Source: Hymenobacter coccineus
GTDB lineage: Bacteria > Bacteroidota > Bacteroidia > Cytophagales > Hymenobacteraceae
Assembly: GCF_001816125.1 (NCBI RefSeq)
Contig: NZ_MDZA01000312.1
Coordinates: forward strand, 1-64,000
Length of the DNA: 64,000 nucleotides
Reading direction: 5' to 3'
Below are positions 1 to 8,765 of this stretch, piece after piece. The stretch's first letter is position 1, and each line of letters starts with the position of its first letter. The notes under the pieces were generated by a model, which was not told the origin of the DNA, searched no databases, and worked only from the letters and a program-made list of their open reading frames with translations. Both the position numbers and the translations under genes were made by a program.

Positions 1-1
1 C

Positions 2-1258
2 GGGCCCCGGGGCCCCCTCCCCCTGCGCCCCTGCCCCGAGCTGCCCCTGCCCGAGCTGCTCACCTCGCCGCTGGAACCCGCCGCCGCTGCTGACGCTGGG
101 GGCCCCGGCTGGGGCTTCCATCGCTACGAGCGGCTGCCCGCGCCGCCGGCCCAGGTGTACGCCCGCCACCTGGGGCTGTTTTTGCTGACGCTGCTGACCA
201 CCACGCTGGCGGGCGTGCAGCTCACGCGGGGCGACGTGGGCCTGCCGCCGCTGGGCGTGTGGGGCCTGCCGCCACTGCCGGGGCCGGGCGAGTGGGCGCG
301 CGGGCTGTGGTTTGCGCTGCCGTTTCTGGCCGTGCTCACGGTGCACGAGTTTGGGCACTACTTCGTGGCGCGGCGCAACCGGGTGGCCACGTCGCTGCCG
401 TATTTTATCCCGTTTCCGCTGGGGCTGGGCACCTTCGGGGCCGTCATCCGCATCCAAGACCGGATTTTTTCGCGGCGCGAATTCTTTGATATCGGGCTGG
501 CGGGGCCCCTGGCGGGCTTCTTGGTGGCGGTGCCGCTGCTCATCTACGGCTTCACGCACCTGCCGCCGCTCGATTATTTGTTCCAGATTCACCCCGAGTA
601 CGCCCGGTTCGGGGCCAACTACGCGCAGCACGTGTACCCGCCGGGGGCCCCGGACGGCATCAGCCTGGCCCGGCCGCTGCTCTACCGCCTGCTCGAAACG
701 GGCTTTGCCGACCCCACCCGCCTGCCCCACCCCAACGAGCTGCTGCACTACCCGGTGCTGCTGGCCGGGGCCCTGGCCCTGTTCTTCACGGCCCTGAACC
801 TGTTGCCCATGGGCCAGCTCGACGGCGGCCACATCCTCTACGGCCTGCTGGGGGCCCGGCGCTTCAACCGGCTGGCACGGGTGCTCTTTATCGGTTTCAT
901 TTTCTACGCCGGGCTGGGGTTGTTTTCGCTGCGCTCGGCGCCCGATACGTGGCTGTACTGGGGCCCTGCCTACGCGCTGTACCTGGGGCTGGTGTGCTGG
1001 CGGGCGCTGCCCACGCCGCGGCAGGGCCTGCTGCTGGCGGCGGGCATCTGGGGGGCGCAACTGGCCGTAGCGGCGGCCGTGCCGGGGGTGCTGGGCAACC
1101 CCGGCTGGCTGGTATTTGGGCTGCTGCTGGGGCGCCTCACGGGCATTTACCACCCACCCGCGCCCGACGACCGCACCCTGAGCCGCGGCCGCCAGTGGCT
1201 GGGCTGGGCAATGGTGGTTATTTTTGTGCTTTGCTTCACGCCCTCGCCGTTTAAGTAA
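2..1258 (+). CDS. Site-2 protease family (M50) membrane metalloprotease, 5' end outside window
   Basis: Intramembrane zinc metalloprotease of the M50/site-2 family. The zinc motif HEFGH is encoded at about 344-358 inside the second hydrophobic segment, and the second conserved motif LPMGQLDGGH (metal-binding Asp) at about 800-832. About eight hydrophobic segments are visible, running to the C-terminus. The first possible start inside the window is GTG 155, but the frame is open from base 2 and reads a Pro/Leu-rich then WGFHRYERLP-type segment directly into the first membrane helix, so the true start is probably upstream and this is a partial gene. Family members cleave membrane-anchored substrates; the substrate here is unknown. 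The next gene follows after a 114-base gap that holds an inverted repeat. Family assignment is firm; function beyond that is inference. Confidence 0.9.
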   Translation, partial: GPRGPLPLRPCPELPLPELLTSPLEPAAAADAGGPGWGFHRYERLPAPPAQVYARHLGLFLLTLLTTTLAGVQLTRGDVGLPPLGVWGLPPLPGPGEWARGLWFALPFLAVLTVHEFGHYFVARRNRVATSLPYFIPFPLGLGTFGAVIRIQDRIFSRREFFDIGLAGPLAGFLVAVPLLIYGFTHLPPLDYLFQIHPEYARFGANYAQHVYPPGAPDGISLARPLLYRLLETGFADPTRLPHPNELLHYPVLLAGALALFFTALNLLPMGQLDGGHILYGLLGARRFNRLARVLFIGFIFYAGLGLFSLRSAPDTWLYWGPAYALYLGLVCWRALPTPRQGLLLAAGIWGAQLAVAAAVPGVLGNPGWLVFGLLLGRLTGIYHPPAPDDRTLSRGRQWLGWAMVVIFVLCFTPSPFK

Positions 1259-1269
1259 TTGTGAGGTGG

Positions 1270-1362
1270 TGAATGAGTGATTTGGTGAATGAGTGATGGG
1301 GCCAAGTGGCTTTTGCGCACTTACTCCTTCACTAAATCACTCATTCACCGGATCACTCATTC
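1270..1362. repeat. Inverted repeat built from GTGAATGAGTGAT units
   Basis: Two direct copies of GTGAATGAGTGAT lie at about 1270-1297 and the same pair recurs inverted at about 1334-1362, so the transcript could fold into a long hairpin. It sits between the M50 protease and the next gene; an in-frame GTG inside it is probably not the start of that gene. Confidence 0.75.
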
Positions 1363-1372
1363 CCCCGTTCCC

Positions 1373-2011
1373 ATGCACTTTCAACAACGCCAGCCCACCC
1401 GCGCCACCTTGCTGACCCTGCGCGAGCATGGCCTGTACGTGTGCCAGCGCGACGGCCGTGGCCACATTGCCCTGGAGCTGGAAATGCCCTACGAGGAAAT
1501 ATTGCCCGTGCGCACCGAGCGCCGCCGCCAGGTGCCGCAGCGGCAGCTGGCGGGGCTGCTGTTTGGGGCCCTGTGGCTAGCGGCCATCCTGGTGCCCCGC
1601 GGCGACCTGGCCTCCCCCGAGGTCACTGCGTTTTGGGGGTGGGCCCTGGTGGCGGCGGCCGGCGTGGGGGGCCTCTTTTTCCATGGGCTGCACCATTGGT
1701 GGAGCCAGCGGGTGCTGCACACGGCCCGCGCCCAGGTGGTGCTGCCCGACACGCCGGCCGAACGGGCCGCGTTCCAGGACTTTACCACCGCCCTCGACCG
1801 CCGCGCCAAAACCTACCTGCGCCGCGAATACGGTACCGTGAACCCGCTGGGCAACATTGAGCCCCAGCTGCGCCGCGTGGCCTGGCTGCGCGAGCTCGAC
1901 GTGTTCAGCCCCGATGAGGCCCGCGCCCTCACCACGCGCCTCACTGGCCAGGTGCCCAACGCGCCCCTCACCAGCCTGGGCCAGGACCTGGACATGCCGT
2001 TCGTGAACTAG
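1373..2011 (+). CDS. Hypothetical membrane protein, 212 aa
   Basis: I do not recognise this family. ATG 1373 is preferred over GTG 1289 because the upstream extension is encoded by the inverted repeat. The protein has a hydrophilic N-terminal region (about 60 residues), two hydrophobic segments encoded near 1545-1600 and 1625-1690 separated by a short loop, and a hydrophilic, Arg/Glu-rich C-terminal half, which suggests a membrane hairpin with cytoplasmic ends. No catalytic motif is visible. It is codirectional with the M50 protease and might be cotranscribed with it, although the repeat between them could terminate transcription. Codon use and GC match the neighbours, so it is likely a real gene. 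Confidence 0.75.
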   Translation: MHFQQRQPTRATLLTLREHGLYVCQRDGRGHIALELEMPYEEILPVRTERRRQVPQRQLAGLLFGALWLAAILVPRGDLASPEVTAFWGWALVAAAGVGGLFFHGLHHWWSQRVLHTARAQVVLPDTPAERAAFQDFTTALDRRAKTYLRREYGTVNPLGNIEPQLRRVAWLRELDVFSPDEARALTTRLTGQVPNAPLTSLGQDLDMPFVN

Positions 2012-2112
2012 GGCCCCGGGCGCAGCAGAAGGGGCAGCCCGGCAGCGGCGCGGCGGTAACACCGGGGCCACGGGGCGCGTACGTGCGGGCACACCCTTTC
2101 CCACCCCCTGCC

Positions 2113-2463
2113 ATGGCCATTGCCCTCAACCCCGCCGCCGTCACGTTCGCCAAAAAGCTCATCGAGGCCGGCAAAATCCAGCCCGACGCCGGCCATTGGG
2201 GCCAGCACAACCCCGACCCGGCCCACCAGAACACGTTCCTCCAGCAGCACAGCATGGCCGAGTACGCCAACTGGCACCTGGCCGTCGATGCTGGCCACCA
2301 GGAATCAACCAAGGGCCGCTACAAATTTCCTTACGGCGACTTTCAGACCGTGCACCGCGACGGCCTAATCGCCGCCAAGGAGCGCGCTGCCCAACAAGGC
2401 TACCACGACGTTGCCAAGGCCGCCGACGAGCTATTAGGCCTACTGGAAGAAGCCGCTAAATAA
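2113..2463 (+). CDS. Conserved small hypothetical protein, 116 aa
   Basis: Small soluble protein with no recognised domain. ATG 2113 (reading MAIALNPAAVTFAKK) is chosen over the upstream in-frame ATG 2083, whose extra residues are Pro-rich and look like leader. It has an amphipathic helical N-terminus, a central His/Asn-rich stretch (GHWGQHNPDP), a GRYKFPYGDF motif and a helical, Ala/Glu-rich C-terminus. The lack of a signal peptide or membrane segment suggests a cytoplasmic protein. It is followed at once by the repeat cluster that begins at its stop codon. Function unknown. Confidence 0.8.
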   Translation: MAIALNPAAVTFAKKLIEAGKIQPDAGHWGQHNPDPAHQNTFLQQHSMAEYANWHLAVDAGHQESTKGRYKFPYGDFQTVHRDGLIAAKERAAQQGYHDVAKAADELLGLLEEAAK

Positions 2464-2632
2464 TGTGAAACGGAGTGGCACTCCGTTCGGCGCGCAGGTG
2501 CCAACCCTTCTGTAAAACGCGGTGGCACTGCGTTCGGCGCGCGGATATCGTCCCTTGTTGTGAAATGGAGCGGCACCCCGTCCAGCGTCCGTGCGCCGAA
2601 CGCAGTGCCACTCTGTTTTACATCACACGACT
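2464..2632. repeat. Three direct and one inverted copy of a ~35-bp unit
   Basis: Units starting TGTGAAACGGAGTGGCACT (2464), TGTAAAACGCGGTGGCACT (2511) and TGTGAAATGGAGCGGCACC (2559) are spaced about 48 bp apart. An inverted copy, beginning GTGCGCCGAACGCAGTGCC, covers about 2591-2632. Each unit is itself partly palindromic. No gene is visible here. The spacing and self-complementarity suggest a REP/BIME-like repeat, not a CRISPR, because the intervening sequence is only about 13 nt. Confidence 0.75.
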
Positions 2633-2640
2633 TCCGCGCT

Positions 2641-2790
2641 TTCAGCCCCGGCGGGGCGGCCTATCGGTAGAAAACTGCTGATTAATAGCGACAAAACCCC
2701 AGCGGGGCGACCCAACGGTATGGGTTGCCGCTGGGGCTTTAGTATTCTGACACAACGGCTTACTACCGATGGACCGCCCGCCGGGACTGG
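2641..2790. repeat. Nested palindromic repeat, copy A (second copy at 44.2 kb)
   Basis: Outer arms (AGCCCCGGCGGGGCGGCC... and ...GGACCGCCCGCCGGGACTGG, with CTATCGGTAG/CTACCGAT inside) enclose an inner hairpin, CCCCAGCGGGGCGACCC against GGGTTGCCGCTGGGG. The same design and much of the same sequence recur at 44191-44371. The minus-strand gene that ends at 2811 lies immediately to the right. Confidence 0.75.
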
Positions 2791-2810
2791 AAGCGCGGTT
2801 AAGTATCTCC

Positions 2811-4738
2811 TTACTCCCCGCTCACCACTAGGCGGCGCGTTACGGCGCTGCCGTTGGCCAGGTGCAGGCGCACCAGGTACACGCCGGCGGCCAAGCGGCC
2901 GGGCGTGAGCCGGGGCCGGCCAGCCTCGGCGGCGGGCTGCTCCCAGATGGTGCGGCCCAGGGCATCGAGCAGGCTGGCGCGGGCGAAGGCGGGCCCCGCT
3001 ACGGCGATGGTGCCGCCCGTGGGCGAGGGGTTGGGGTAGAGCGTGAACGCAGCGGGGGCCCCAGCGGCCGCGGGCGGCGCAGTCGCGGTAATCACCGTCT
3101 GGTTGTTGGTGAGCAGCGGGCGCACCATGGGGGCCCCGGCGGGCAGGGCCGAAAACGTGAGCCACGTGCCCTGGTTGGTGCGCCAGAGCGTGTTGGCGGG
3201 GGGCGGGTTGTTCAGGTCGATGCTGTAGGGCAGAAACTGGCCGCGAGCGGTTTGGCCGTAACCCACGTACACGCGCCCACTCACGGGCACGGAGGTACTA
3301 AAGAACACGTCCACAAAGGTTTGGCCGGCGGCTGACGAGTCGGTAAGGGGGTTGCGCAGCGTGGCGGTTTGCGTCATCAGGGGCGTGGCGGCGGGCTGGC
3401 CGTTGGCATCGGCCCACACCCCGATGGTGACGCTACGGTTGGCCCCGTTATCGCCCTGGCCATTGTTCAGGAACACGGGGTACAGGCGCACGCCCTTCAC
3501 CTGGTCGGGCTGGTTGAGGTCGAGGGCGTAGGCCAGGTACTGGATGGGGCCCGTGGACGTGGCCGGCAGCGCCAGCACGGCCTCCGCCGAACCATCATCG
3601 AAGGCGTAGTAATCGTTCAGGAACACGTCGCGGCTGAGCGTATCGTTGGGCAGGGTGCGGTCGCCAGCGGCCACACGGGTGTTCAGGGCCAGGGTGTAAC
3701 GCAGCTGCTTGGCGGCGGGGGTGGTGGGCAGGGGCGCCGTGCGGGCGCTGCCCCCGATGATGGTCTGGCGCGGCTGCGTCGGAATGCTGCGGCTGTCCGT
3801 CAGCCACGTGCCCTGGAAGCTGCCGGCTACGTCTTGCACTGTACCCGTCCAGCTGATGGGCGTGGGGATGGGCGGTGGGTTGAGGTTCGTGATTTCAGCG
3901 TTGAGCATGGGGTTCAACTCACTGGCGGGCGCGGCGGCGTTGTACTGCCACCAGGGCAGGGCCGTGTAGCGGCGCAGCGGGTTGCCTAGGCCCTGAGCGG
4001 TGGCCAGGTCGGCGTAAGTGGTGTCGGCGGCCGTGCGGTTGGGCCCCAGCACGAAGTAGTCGAGGCTCCAGGCATCGGTGCTCACCGAAACGTTGCCGGT
4101 GGCCAGGAATTGAAACTGAAAACCGGCGTGGAAGTAGCGCGCATCGGCCACGGCCACCGCTTTTTGCCGGAAGCCGCTCACCGCCGCCCCGCCGGCCTGC
4201 TGCTTCCACTGCGACACCCAACGCCCGTCGCGGTCCAGGAAAAACAGCTCCAGCGCCACCGGCGTGCTGCCGCTGCTGCGCTCCGAGGGCCCCACCACGC
4301 TCCCCTCCTGCCAGGCAAAGGTGAGGTACACCCCGTTGCCGGGCCCGTAGCCACTCAGGTCGATGGGCTGGGAAGTGAGCGAGTCGATGGCCCCGAAATT
4401 GGGCGTGTTGCCGTAGCCCTGGCCGTTGGCCCGCAGCCCGTCGAGCGTGGCCACGCCCCGCGTGAGCGGGTGCACCGGCAGGCGGTTGTTCACCAGGGCT
4501 CCGCCGCCGGGCAGCCAGTTTTGCACCCGCGGGTTGCCCTCGCGCGGCGTCGTGAAGTCGTCGAAAAACGGTAGCGTGAGGGCCGCCGTGCCACGCCGCG
4601 CTGCCTCGGGCCCCGGGCAGGGGCCGCGCGGCTGGGGTCGGCGGGCAGGGGCTGCACGGGCAGCTCGTTTTGGGCCCGGGCGGCCAGGGCCAGCAGCAGC
4701 AGCGCCGGCAACAAGCGAAGCAGTCGAATCATAATCAA
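2811..4738 (-). CDS. T9SS type A sorting-domain protein, secreted, one apparent frameshift
   Basis: Large secreted protein of about 642 aa. It starts at ATG 4738 with a clear signal peptide (MIMIRLLRLLPALLLLALAARAQ) and ends in a type IX secretion C-terminal sorting domain (FTLYPNPSPTGG ... LAAGVYLVRLHLANG), so it should cross the outer membrane and be surface-attached or released. The signal peptide and mature part lie in different frames: adding one C in the GGGGCCC run at about 4608-4615 joins them (ARGP-EAARRGTAALTLPFFDDF). The span is one base short of a multiple of three, as expected. The mature region contains a jelly-roll-like segment (FFDDFT..., GVYLTFAWQEG) often seen in surface proteins, but no enzyme motif. 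The frameshift may be an assembly error. A MITE-like element lies just upstream. Confidence 0.85.
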
Positions 4739-4755
4739 TTAAAAGGCAGCAGTCT

Positions 4756-4880
4756 AAAACGGGGTGGTCCGGCGAATTGCCCGAAGGGCTTCGTCGGGCC
4801 ACTCTTACTCAAGAACAGCGGCTCCGGTTCATCGCCAGCGTGGCCCGACGACGGAAAAAGTCATCGGACCACCCCGTTTT
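4756..4880. mobile_element. MITE-like element, copy 1 of 3
   Basis: A 125-bp element bounded by perfect 16-bp terminal inverted repeats (AAAACGGGGTGGTCCG and its complement), with inner complementary arms CGTCGGGCCAC/GTGGCCCGACG. The same terminal sequence and interior recur at 19135-19254 and 44050-44185. It has no coding capacity, so it would need a transposase in trans. It lies just upstream of the T9SS protein gene and could affect its expression. Confidence 0.8.
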
Positions 4881-5149
4881 AAACCACCGCTAACTAAAAA
4901 TCAAAAATGCGGGATTAATAACGCCTTTCTATCTGCACCCATTCGCCTCATTTTTAACCCGTTATTTCAATCCTTAATTTCCTTCGAACGGCAACGCCCC
5001 GCCCCGCGCTTTAGTGCCTGCCGGGGCGGGGGCCCCGGGTGGCTCGGCTCTGCCAGGCACTCGCTGGGGCCCCCAGGCGCATCCCAAACGACGCAACGAT
5101 TAGCGGGCAGCCGGCAAAAAAGCCGGCAGCCCGCGCCGGTTCTGGGGCC
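4881..5149. other. Intergenic, hairpins only
   Basis: No gene is visible. The left part is AT-richer. At about 5012-5060 the pair AGTGCCTG/CAGGCACT flanks a GC-rich centre. At 5103-5134 GCGGGCAGCCGGC and GCCGGCAGCCCGC form a stem with one mismatch and a loop that reads T6 on the minus strand; it follows the PASTA gene's stop and may end its transcript. Confidence 0.5.
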
Positions 5150-5914
5150 CTATTGGGCCACCCACAGGTCCACGAGCTGGCCCATGCGGATGGTGGCGTC
5201 GGGGCCCGGCACGGGGCGCTGGCGCACCACGGTGCCAGACGCTTGGCCTTCCTCGGCGGCTACTTCAAACACCTCGCCTTTTTGCAGGCCCTGGCCCACG
5301 AGCAGCGTAATGGCTTCGTCCTGCGGCATGTCCACCAGTTTAGGCACCGGAAATTCCTGGTTGCCCAGGCCGTCGCCCACTTCCAGGTCGATGCGCGTGC
5401 CCTTGGCCACGGGGGCCCCAGGCGCGATTTCCTTACCATTCACAAACTGCTTCAGCACGGCGTTTTGGGCCAGGTTAGGCACCAGCTTAATCTGGCCCAC
5501 CACCAGGTCGTAGCTCTGCAAAATGAGCTGGGCGTTTTTCACCGAGCCTTCCACCAGCTTGGGCATTTTGATGACCGGCGGGCGCTTCATGGCCACTTGC
5601 AGGTAAATCTTGCGGCCCTCCTTCACCTTTTCGCCCGGCGCAGGGTCTTGGGTCAGCACCGTAAACGGCCGGGTGCCGGGGTTGTAGCTGGAGTCGTCCA
5701 CGAAATACGCCAGGTTGCGCTCGTCGAGGTACTTCTCCAAATCGGCCACGTTCATGCCCGTTACCTTGGGCACGGTGATGGTTTCGCCGTGGTGGGTGGT
5801 TACGGGCAGGTACACGTAGAAAAAGCCCAGCACGAGCAGCGCCGCCGCGCCTAGCACCAGGGCTAGGTGCTTCACGACGTCGAGCGGGGTGTTGGCTTTG
5901 AAAAAACTGGCCAT
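5150..5914 (-). CDS. PASTA-domain membrane protein
   Basis: 254 aa protein with a short cytoplasmic N-terminus, one membrane helix (about residues 13-36) and three PASTA domains (about 46-110, 113-180 and 186-253) placed in the periplasm. PASTA domains in other bacteria bind peptidoglycan stem peptides or beta-lactams, but here there is no kinase or transpeptidase domain. It follows the double D-Ala-D-Ala ligase gene on the same strand with a gap of 94 bases that contains a small inverted repeat, so the two may form one transcript and share a cell-wall role. ATG 5914 gives a sensible N-terminus with Lys residues before the helix. Domain call is firm, role is inferred. Confidence 0.9.
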   Translation of the reverse strand: MASFFKANTPLDVVKHLALVLGAAALLVLGFFYVYLPVTTHHGETITVPKVTGMNVADLEKYLDERNLAYFVDDSSYNPGTRPFTVLTQDPAPGEKVKEGRKIYLQVAMKRPPVIKMPKLVEGSVKNAQLILQSYDLVVGQIKLVPNLAQNAVLKQFVNGKEIAPGAPVAKGTRIDLEVGDGLGNQEFPVPKLVDMPQDEAITLLVGQGLQKGEVFEVAAEEGQASGTVVRQRPVPGPDATIRMGQLVDLWVAQ

Positions 5915-5959
5915 TAGGTAGATAAAACTTGGATATTATTTATTGATTTTTTGAGCCGT

Positions 5960-6001
5960 TTGTCATTGCGAGTGCAACGAAGTGAAGCGCGGCAATGACA
6001 A
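5960..6001. repeat. TTGTCATTGC inverted repeat
   Basis: TTGTCATTGC at 5960 pairs with GCAATGACAA ending at 6001. This belongs to the class of gtcat...atgac intergenic hairpins also seen at 11.8, 21.6, 31.2 and 44.4 kb, although the sequences differ. Confidence 0.65.
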
Positions 6002-6008
6002 TTAATCA

Positions 6009-8729
6009 CTAAACACCTAGCAACGTTTTCTTCTGCCGCGCCTTGCCGAACTCCAGAATCCGGTCCACGAACTGGTAGGGCGTGTAGCCGGCCAGGGCCG
6101 TTTGGTGGAAGATGCAGGTGGCGGGCGTCATGCCGGGCAACGAGTTGACTTCGATGATGATAACCTCCACCGCGCCGCCCGGGCGCACCCGCACAAAGGC
6201 GTCGATGCGGGCGTAGCCCTGGATGTCGAGCACCTCGGCCACGCGGCGCAATACCGCCTTCACCTTGTTGCTCACGCGCTGGCGCTCGGCGGGCTCGGCG
6301 GCGTAGCGGGCGGGCGTAATGTTCTGGCCCTCACCGGCCAGGAACTTCTCCTCCAGGCTCAGCACCTCGCCGTTGGCCAGGGCCTCGCTGGCCTCGAATA
6401 CTTCGATGGCGAGCCGGCCGTCCTCGTCGTAGCTCGTGAGCAGGCCCCCGGTCACTTCGAGGAAGTGCGCGGCCCCGTCGCGGCTGATGAGCGTTTCCAC
6501 CAAGAAGGCGTCCTTCTGCGGAAATTCCTCTTTGAAGCCCAGGTGCAGCACCTCGGCGGGGCCCGCCAGCAGGTCTTCCTGGTCGCGGAACATCAGCTCC
6601 GAGAAGGCCACCAGCTCGGCGCGGTTCTTAATTTTTTTCACCGCCGACGAGCAGCCGTCGTCGGCCGGCTTGGCGATGAACGGGTACGGAAACTGCGTTT
6701 CCAGGCTGCGGTAGAAGCTTTCGGGGTCGGCGGCCCACTCCAGACGCGGGGCCATGCGGTGGTCGGCCACCAGCAGGCCGGCTTCGCGCAGGCGCTGGTT
6801 GGTTTCGAACTTGTTGATGGTGACGGCGCTGCTGGCCACGCCCGAGCCGTTGTAGGGCAGGCCGAATTTCTCCAATTCCTGCTGCAGGGCCCCGTCCTCG
6901 CCGGGGCGGCCGTGTAGGGCAATGAACACCTCGTCGGCCAGCTCGGCTAGCTCCGCAAAGGAGATGCGGCGCGGCTGGGCCAGCCCCTGCCCGGCGTAGG
7001 TGCGGGTGAGGGCCCCCGCCTCGGCCTGTATTTTGGCCAGGATGGGGTGGGGCCCCTCGCCGGCCTCGGCGTGCTCAATCTTCTCGCGGATGTCGTCGGC
7101 GTTGTCCTTCAGCATCACGTTGATGGGCAGCACGTAGAGGCGGTGCTCCTGGGCCGAGCCTGTGAGGAACACCGGCACCGGCGCGTACTTGGCCGACGAG
7201 CTGAGCTTCTCGAAAATGTTGCGCCCGCTCTCCACCGAAATGTGGCGCTCCGACGAGTACCCGCCCATGATGACGGCCACGCGGATGCGCCCGCCCGCGC
7301 CGGCCTGCTGCCGGTCGGCCACCGCCGCGTCAAGCTTCGCCAGCAGGGCCCCCAGCTTGAAGGGTGCCATACCACCCGCTCGCCGCGCCGCCACCGACGT
7401 GCGGATGAGGTAGGTAAGGAACTGGCTGGGGTTCAGGCCAATCTCGGCCGCTTGGTGGAAGAAGAACGAGGCCGGCAGCATGCCACTGGTCGTGTTCGGG
7501 TCGTTGAGGAAGATGGTGCCGTCGGCCTGAATGAAGCCGTCGAGCCGCGCGTACACCTGGAAGCCGAACGTGCGAAACATGGCCTGGCACTGCTGCCGGA
7601 TGCGCTCAATTTCAGCCTCGGGCAGGTCGATGGGCGTGATTTTGCGGGCCAGGCCGGGCAGGTACTTCGAGCGGTAGTCGAACAGCTCATCGCCTTTCAC
7701 AATCTCGGTGGGCGGCAGGGCCAGTGGCTCGCCGCGTTCGTCTTCCACCACGATGCAGCTGAACTCGCGGCCTGCCACGAAGGCCTCCACGAGCACCGCA
7801 GTTTCGCCGTGAGTGCTGGCCAGGCGCACCGCGTCGGCGGTTTCAAACCAGGCCGTTAGGGCCCCCAGCAGCGCTTCGGGGTGGTAGATGGGCACAGGCT
7901 CGGCGACCGGGGCCCCGGCGGTTTCGAGCACCACGGGCAGGCCGATGCCCTCGCGGATGTCGGCCAGGTGCTGCACCCAGGCGCGCTGGCCTTCCGCATC
8001 CATCCCTTGCCACTCGGCGCGGGTCAGTTTCTTGCGAAACAAGCTGCGCTCTACGGCCGCCTCGAACGCAGCCAAGTTGCTTTCCTTCAAGATGCTGATG
8101 CCAATGCTGCTGCCCTGGTGCGGCGCCTTGAACACCAGCGGCAGGCCCAGGGCCCCCACGGTGTCGGCCAGCACGGCGGCGGGGTCAGCGGCGTCCCAAG
8201 CAGCGGCGGTGATAACGCGGAAATCCGGCGTGGGCAAGCCCGTGGCTTGCAGCAGCCGCTTTTGGGCCACCTTGTCGATGCCGAACGCGGAGGGCAAAAT
8301 GCCCGAGCCCGAGTACGGTACACCCAGCCACTCCAGCAGGCCCTGGATGGCGCCGTCTTCGCCGCCCGGCCCGTGCAGGGCCAGGAAGGCAAAATCCATC
8401 AGCAGCGGCAGCTCCTCGGGCAGCACCTGGCGGCCCACGCGGCTCAGCTGGCCGTCGAGCTGCGGGCCAGTGGGGGGCGCCAGGCTCTCCACGTACACCG
8501 ACCACGGGTGGGTCGTGGGTGGCAGCGCGGCCACCGGCGGGTAAAAGTCGCGAATGGTGCCTTTGTACAAATACGGCCAGTCGAGCAGCAGGAAGCGCCC
8601 CAGACTGTCCACAAAAATGGGCACCGGCTGAAACAGCGCCTTGTCCAAGTTATCGAAAACGGTGCGGCCCCCGGCAAACGAAATTTCCCGCTCGCGCGAA
8701 GTACCCCCGAAAAAAATGCCAATTCTCAT
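6009..8729 (-). CDS. ddl: Tandem-fused D-alanine--D-alanine ligase, 906 aa
   Basis: Two complete Ddl/ATP-grasp modules in one chain. Module 1 (residues 1 to ~470) starts MRIGIFFGGTSREREIS and carries HGPGGEDG at 119-126 and KAPHQGSSIGI at ~201-211. Module 2 (~481-906) starts RIRVAVIMGGYSSERHIS and carries HGRPGEDG at 606-613, KPADDGCSS at ~687 and the canonical metal-binding EVNSLPGMTP near the end. In module 1 the matching site reads NDPNTTSGML, with Asp where Glu is usual, so module 1 may have altered activity or specificity. Ordinary Ddl is about 300-370 aa, so this is more than double length. Ddl makes the D-Ala-D-Ala end of the peptidoglycan stem peptide in the cytoplasm. The PASTA gene follows downstream. 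Family is certain; the division of labour between modules is unknown. Confidence 0.92.
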   Translation of the reverse strand: MRIGIFFGGTSREREISFAGGRTVFDNLDKALFQPVPIFVDSLGRFLLLDWPYLYKGTIRDFYPPVAALPPTTHPWSVYVESLAPPTGPQLDGQLSRVGRQVLPEELPLLMDFAFLALHGPGGEDGAIQGLLEWLGVPYSGSGILPSAFGIDKVAQKRLLQATGLPTPDFRVITAAAWDAADPAAVLADTVGALGLPLVFKAPHQGSSIGISILKESNLAAFEAAVERSLFRKKLTRAEWQGMDAEGQRAWVQHLADIREGIGLPVVLETAGAPVAEPVPIYHPEALLGALTAWFETADAVRLASTHGETAVLVEAFVAGREFSCIVVEDERGEPLALPPTEIVKGDELFDYRSKYLPGLARKITPIDLPEAEIERIRQQCQAMFRTFGFQVYARLDGFIQADGTIFLNDPNTTSGMLPASFFFHQAAEIGLNPSQFLTYLIRTSVAARRAGGMAPFKLGALLAKLDAAVADRQQAGAGGRIRVAVIMGGYSSERHISVESGRNIFEKLSSSAKYAPVPVFLTGSAQEHRLYVLPINVMLKDNADDIREKIEHAEAGEGPHPILAKIQAEAGALTRTYAGQGLAQPRRISFAELAELADEVFIALHGRPGEDGALQQELEKFGLPYNGSGVASSAVTINKFETNQRLREAGLLVADHRMAPRLEWAADPESFYRSLETQFPYPFIAKPADDGCSSAVKKIKNRAELVAFSELMFRDQEDLLAGPAEVLHLGFKEEFPQKDAFLVETLISRDGAAHFLEVTGGLLTSYDEDGRLAIEVFEASEALANGEVLSLEEKFLAGEGQNITPARYAAEPAERQRVSNKVKAVLRRVAEVLDIQGYARIDAFVRVRPGGAVEVIIIEVNSLPGMTPATCIFHQTALAGYTPYQFVDRILEFGKARQKKTLLGV

Positions 8730-8736
8730 AGTAGCG

Positions 8737-8744
8737 CAAAGGTA
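8737..8744 (-). promoter_or_regulatory. Possible -7 box TACCTTTG before ddl
   Basis: On the minus strand TACCTTTG matches the Bacteroidota TAnnTTTG box and lies 8 bases before the ddl ATG, implying a very short leader. I see no matching TTTG at the -33 position, so this is a weak call. Confidence 0.35.
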
Positions 8745-8765
8745 AGGCGGGAGCGTTGGGGCCCA

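Noticed and set aside
2464..2632. Repeat array considered as CRISPR
   Set aside because: Only three units, very short intervening sequence, one unit inverted and no cas genes.
4756..4880. MITE copy 1 considered as a riboswitch or small RNA
   Set aside because: Terminal repeats and other copies in unrelated places fit a mobile element better.
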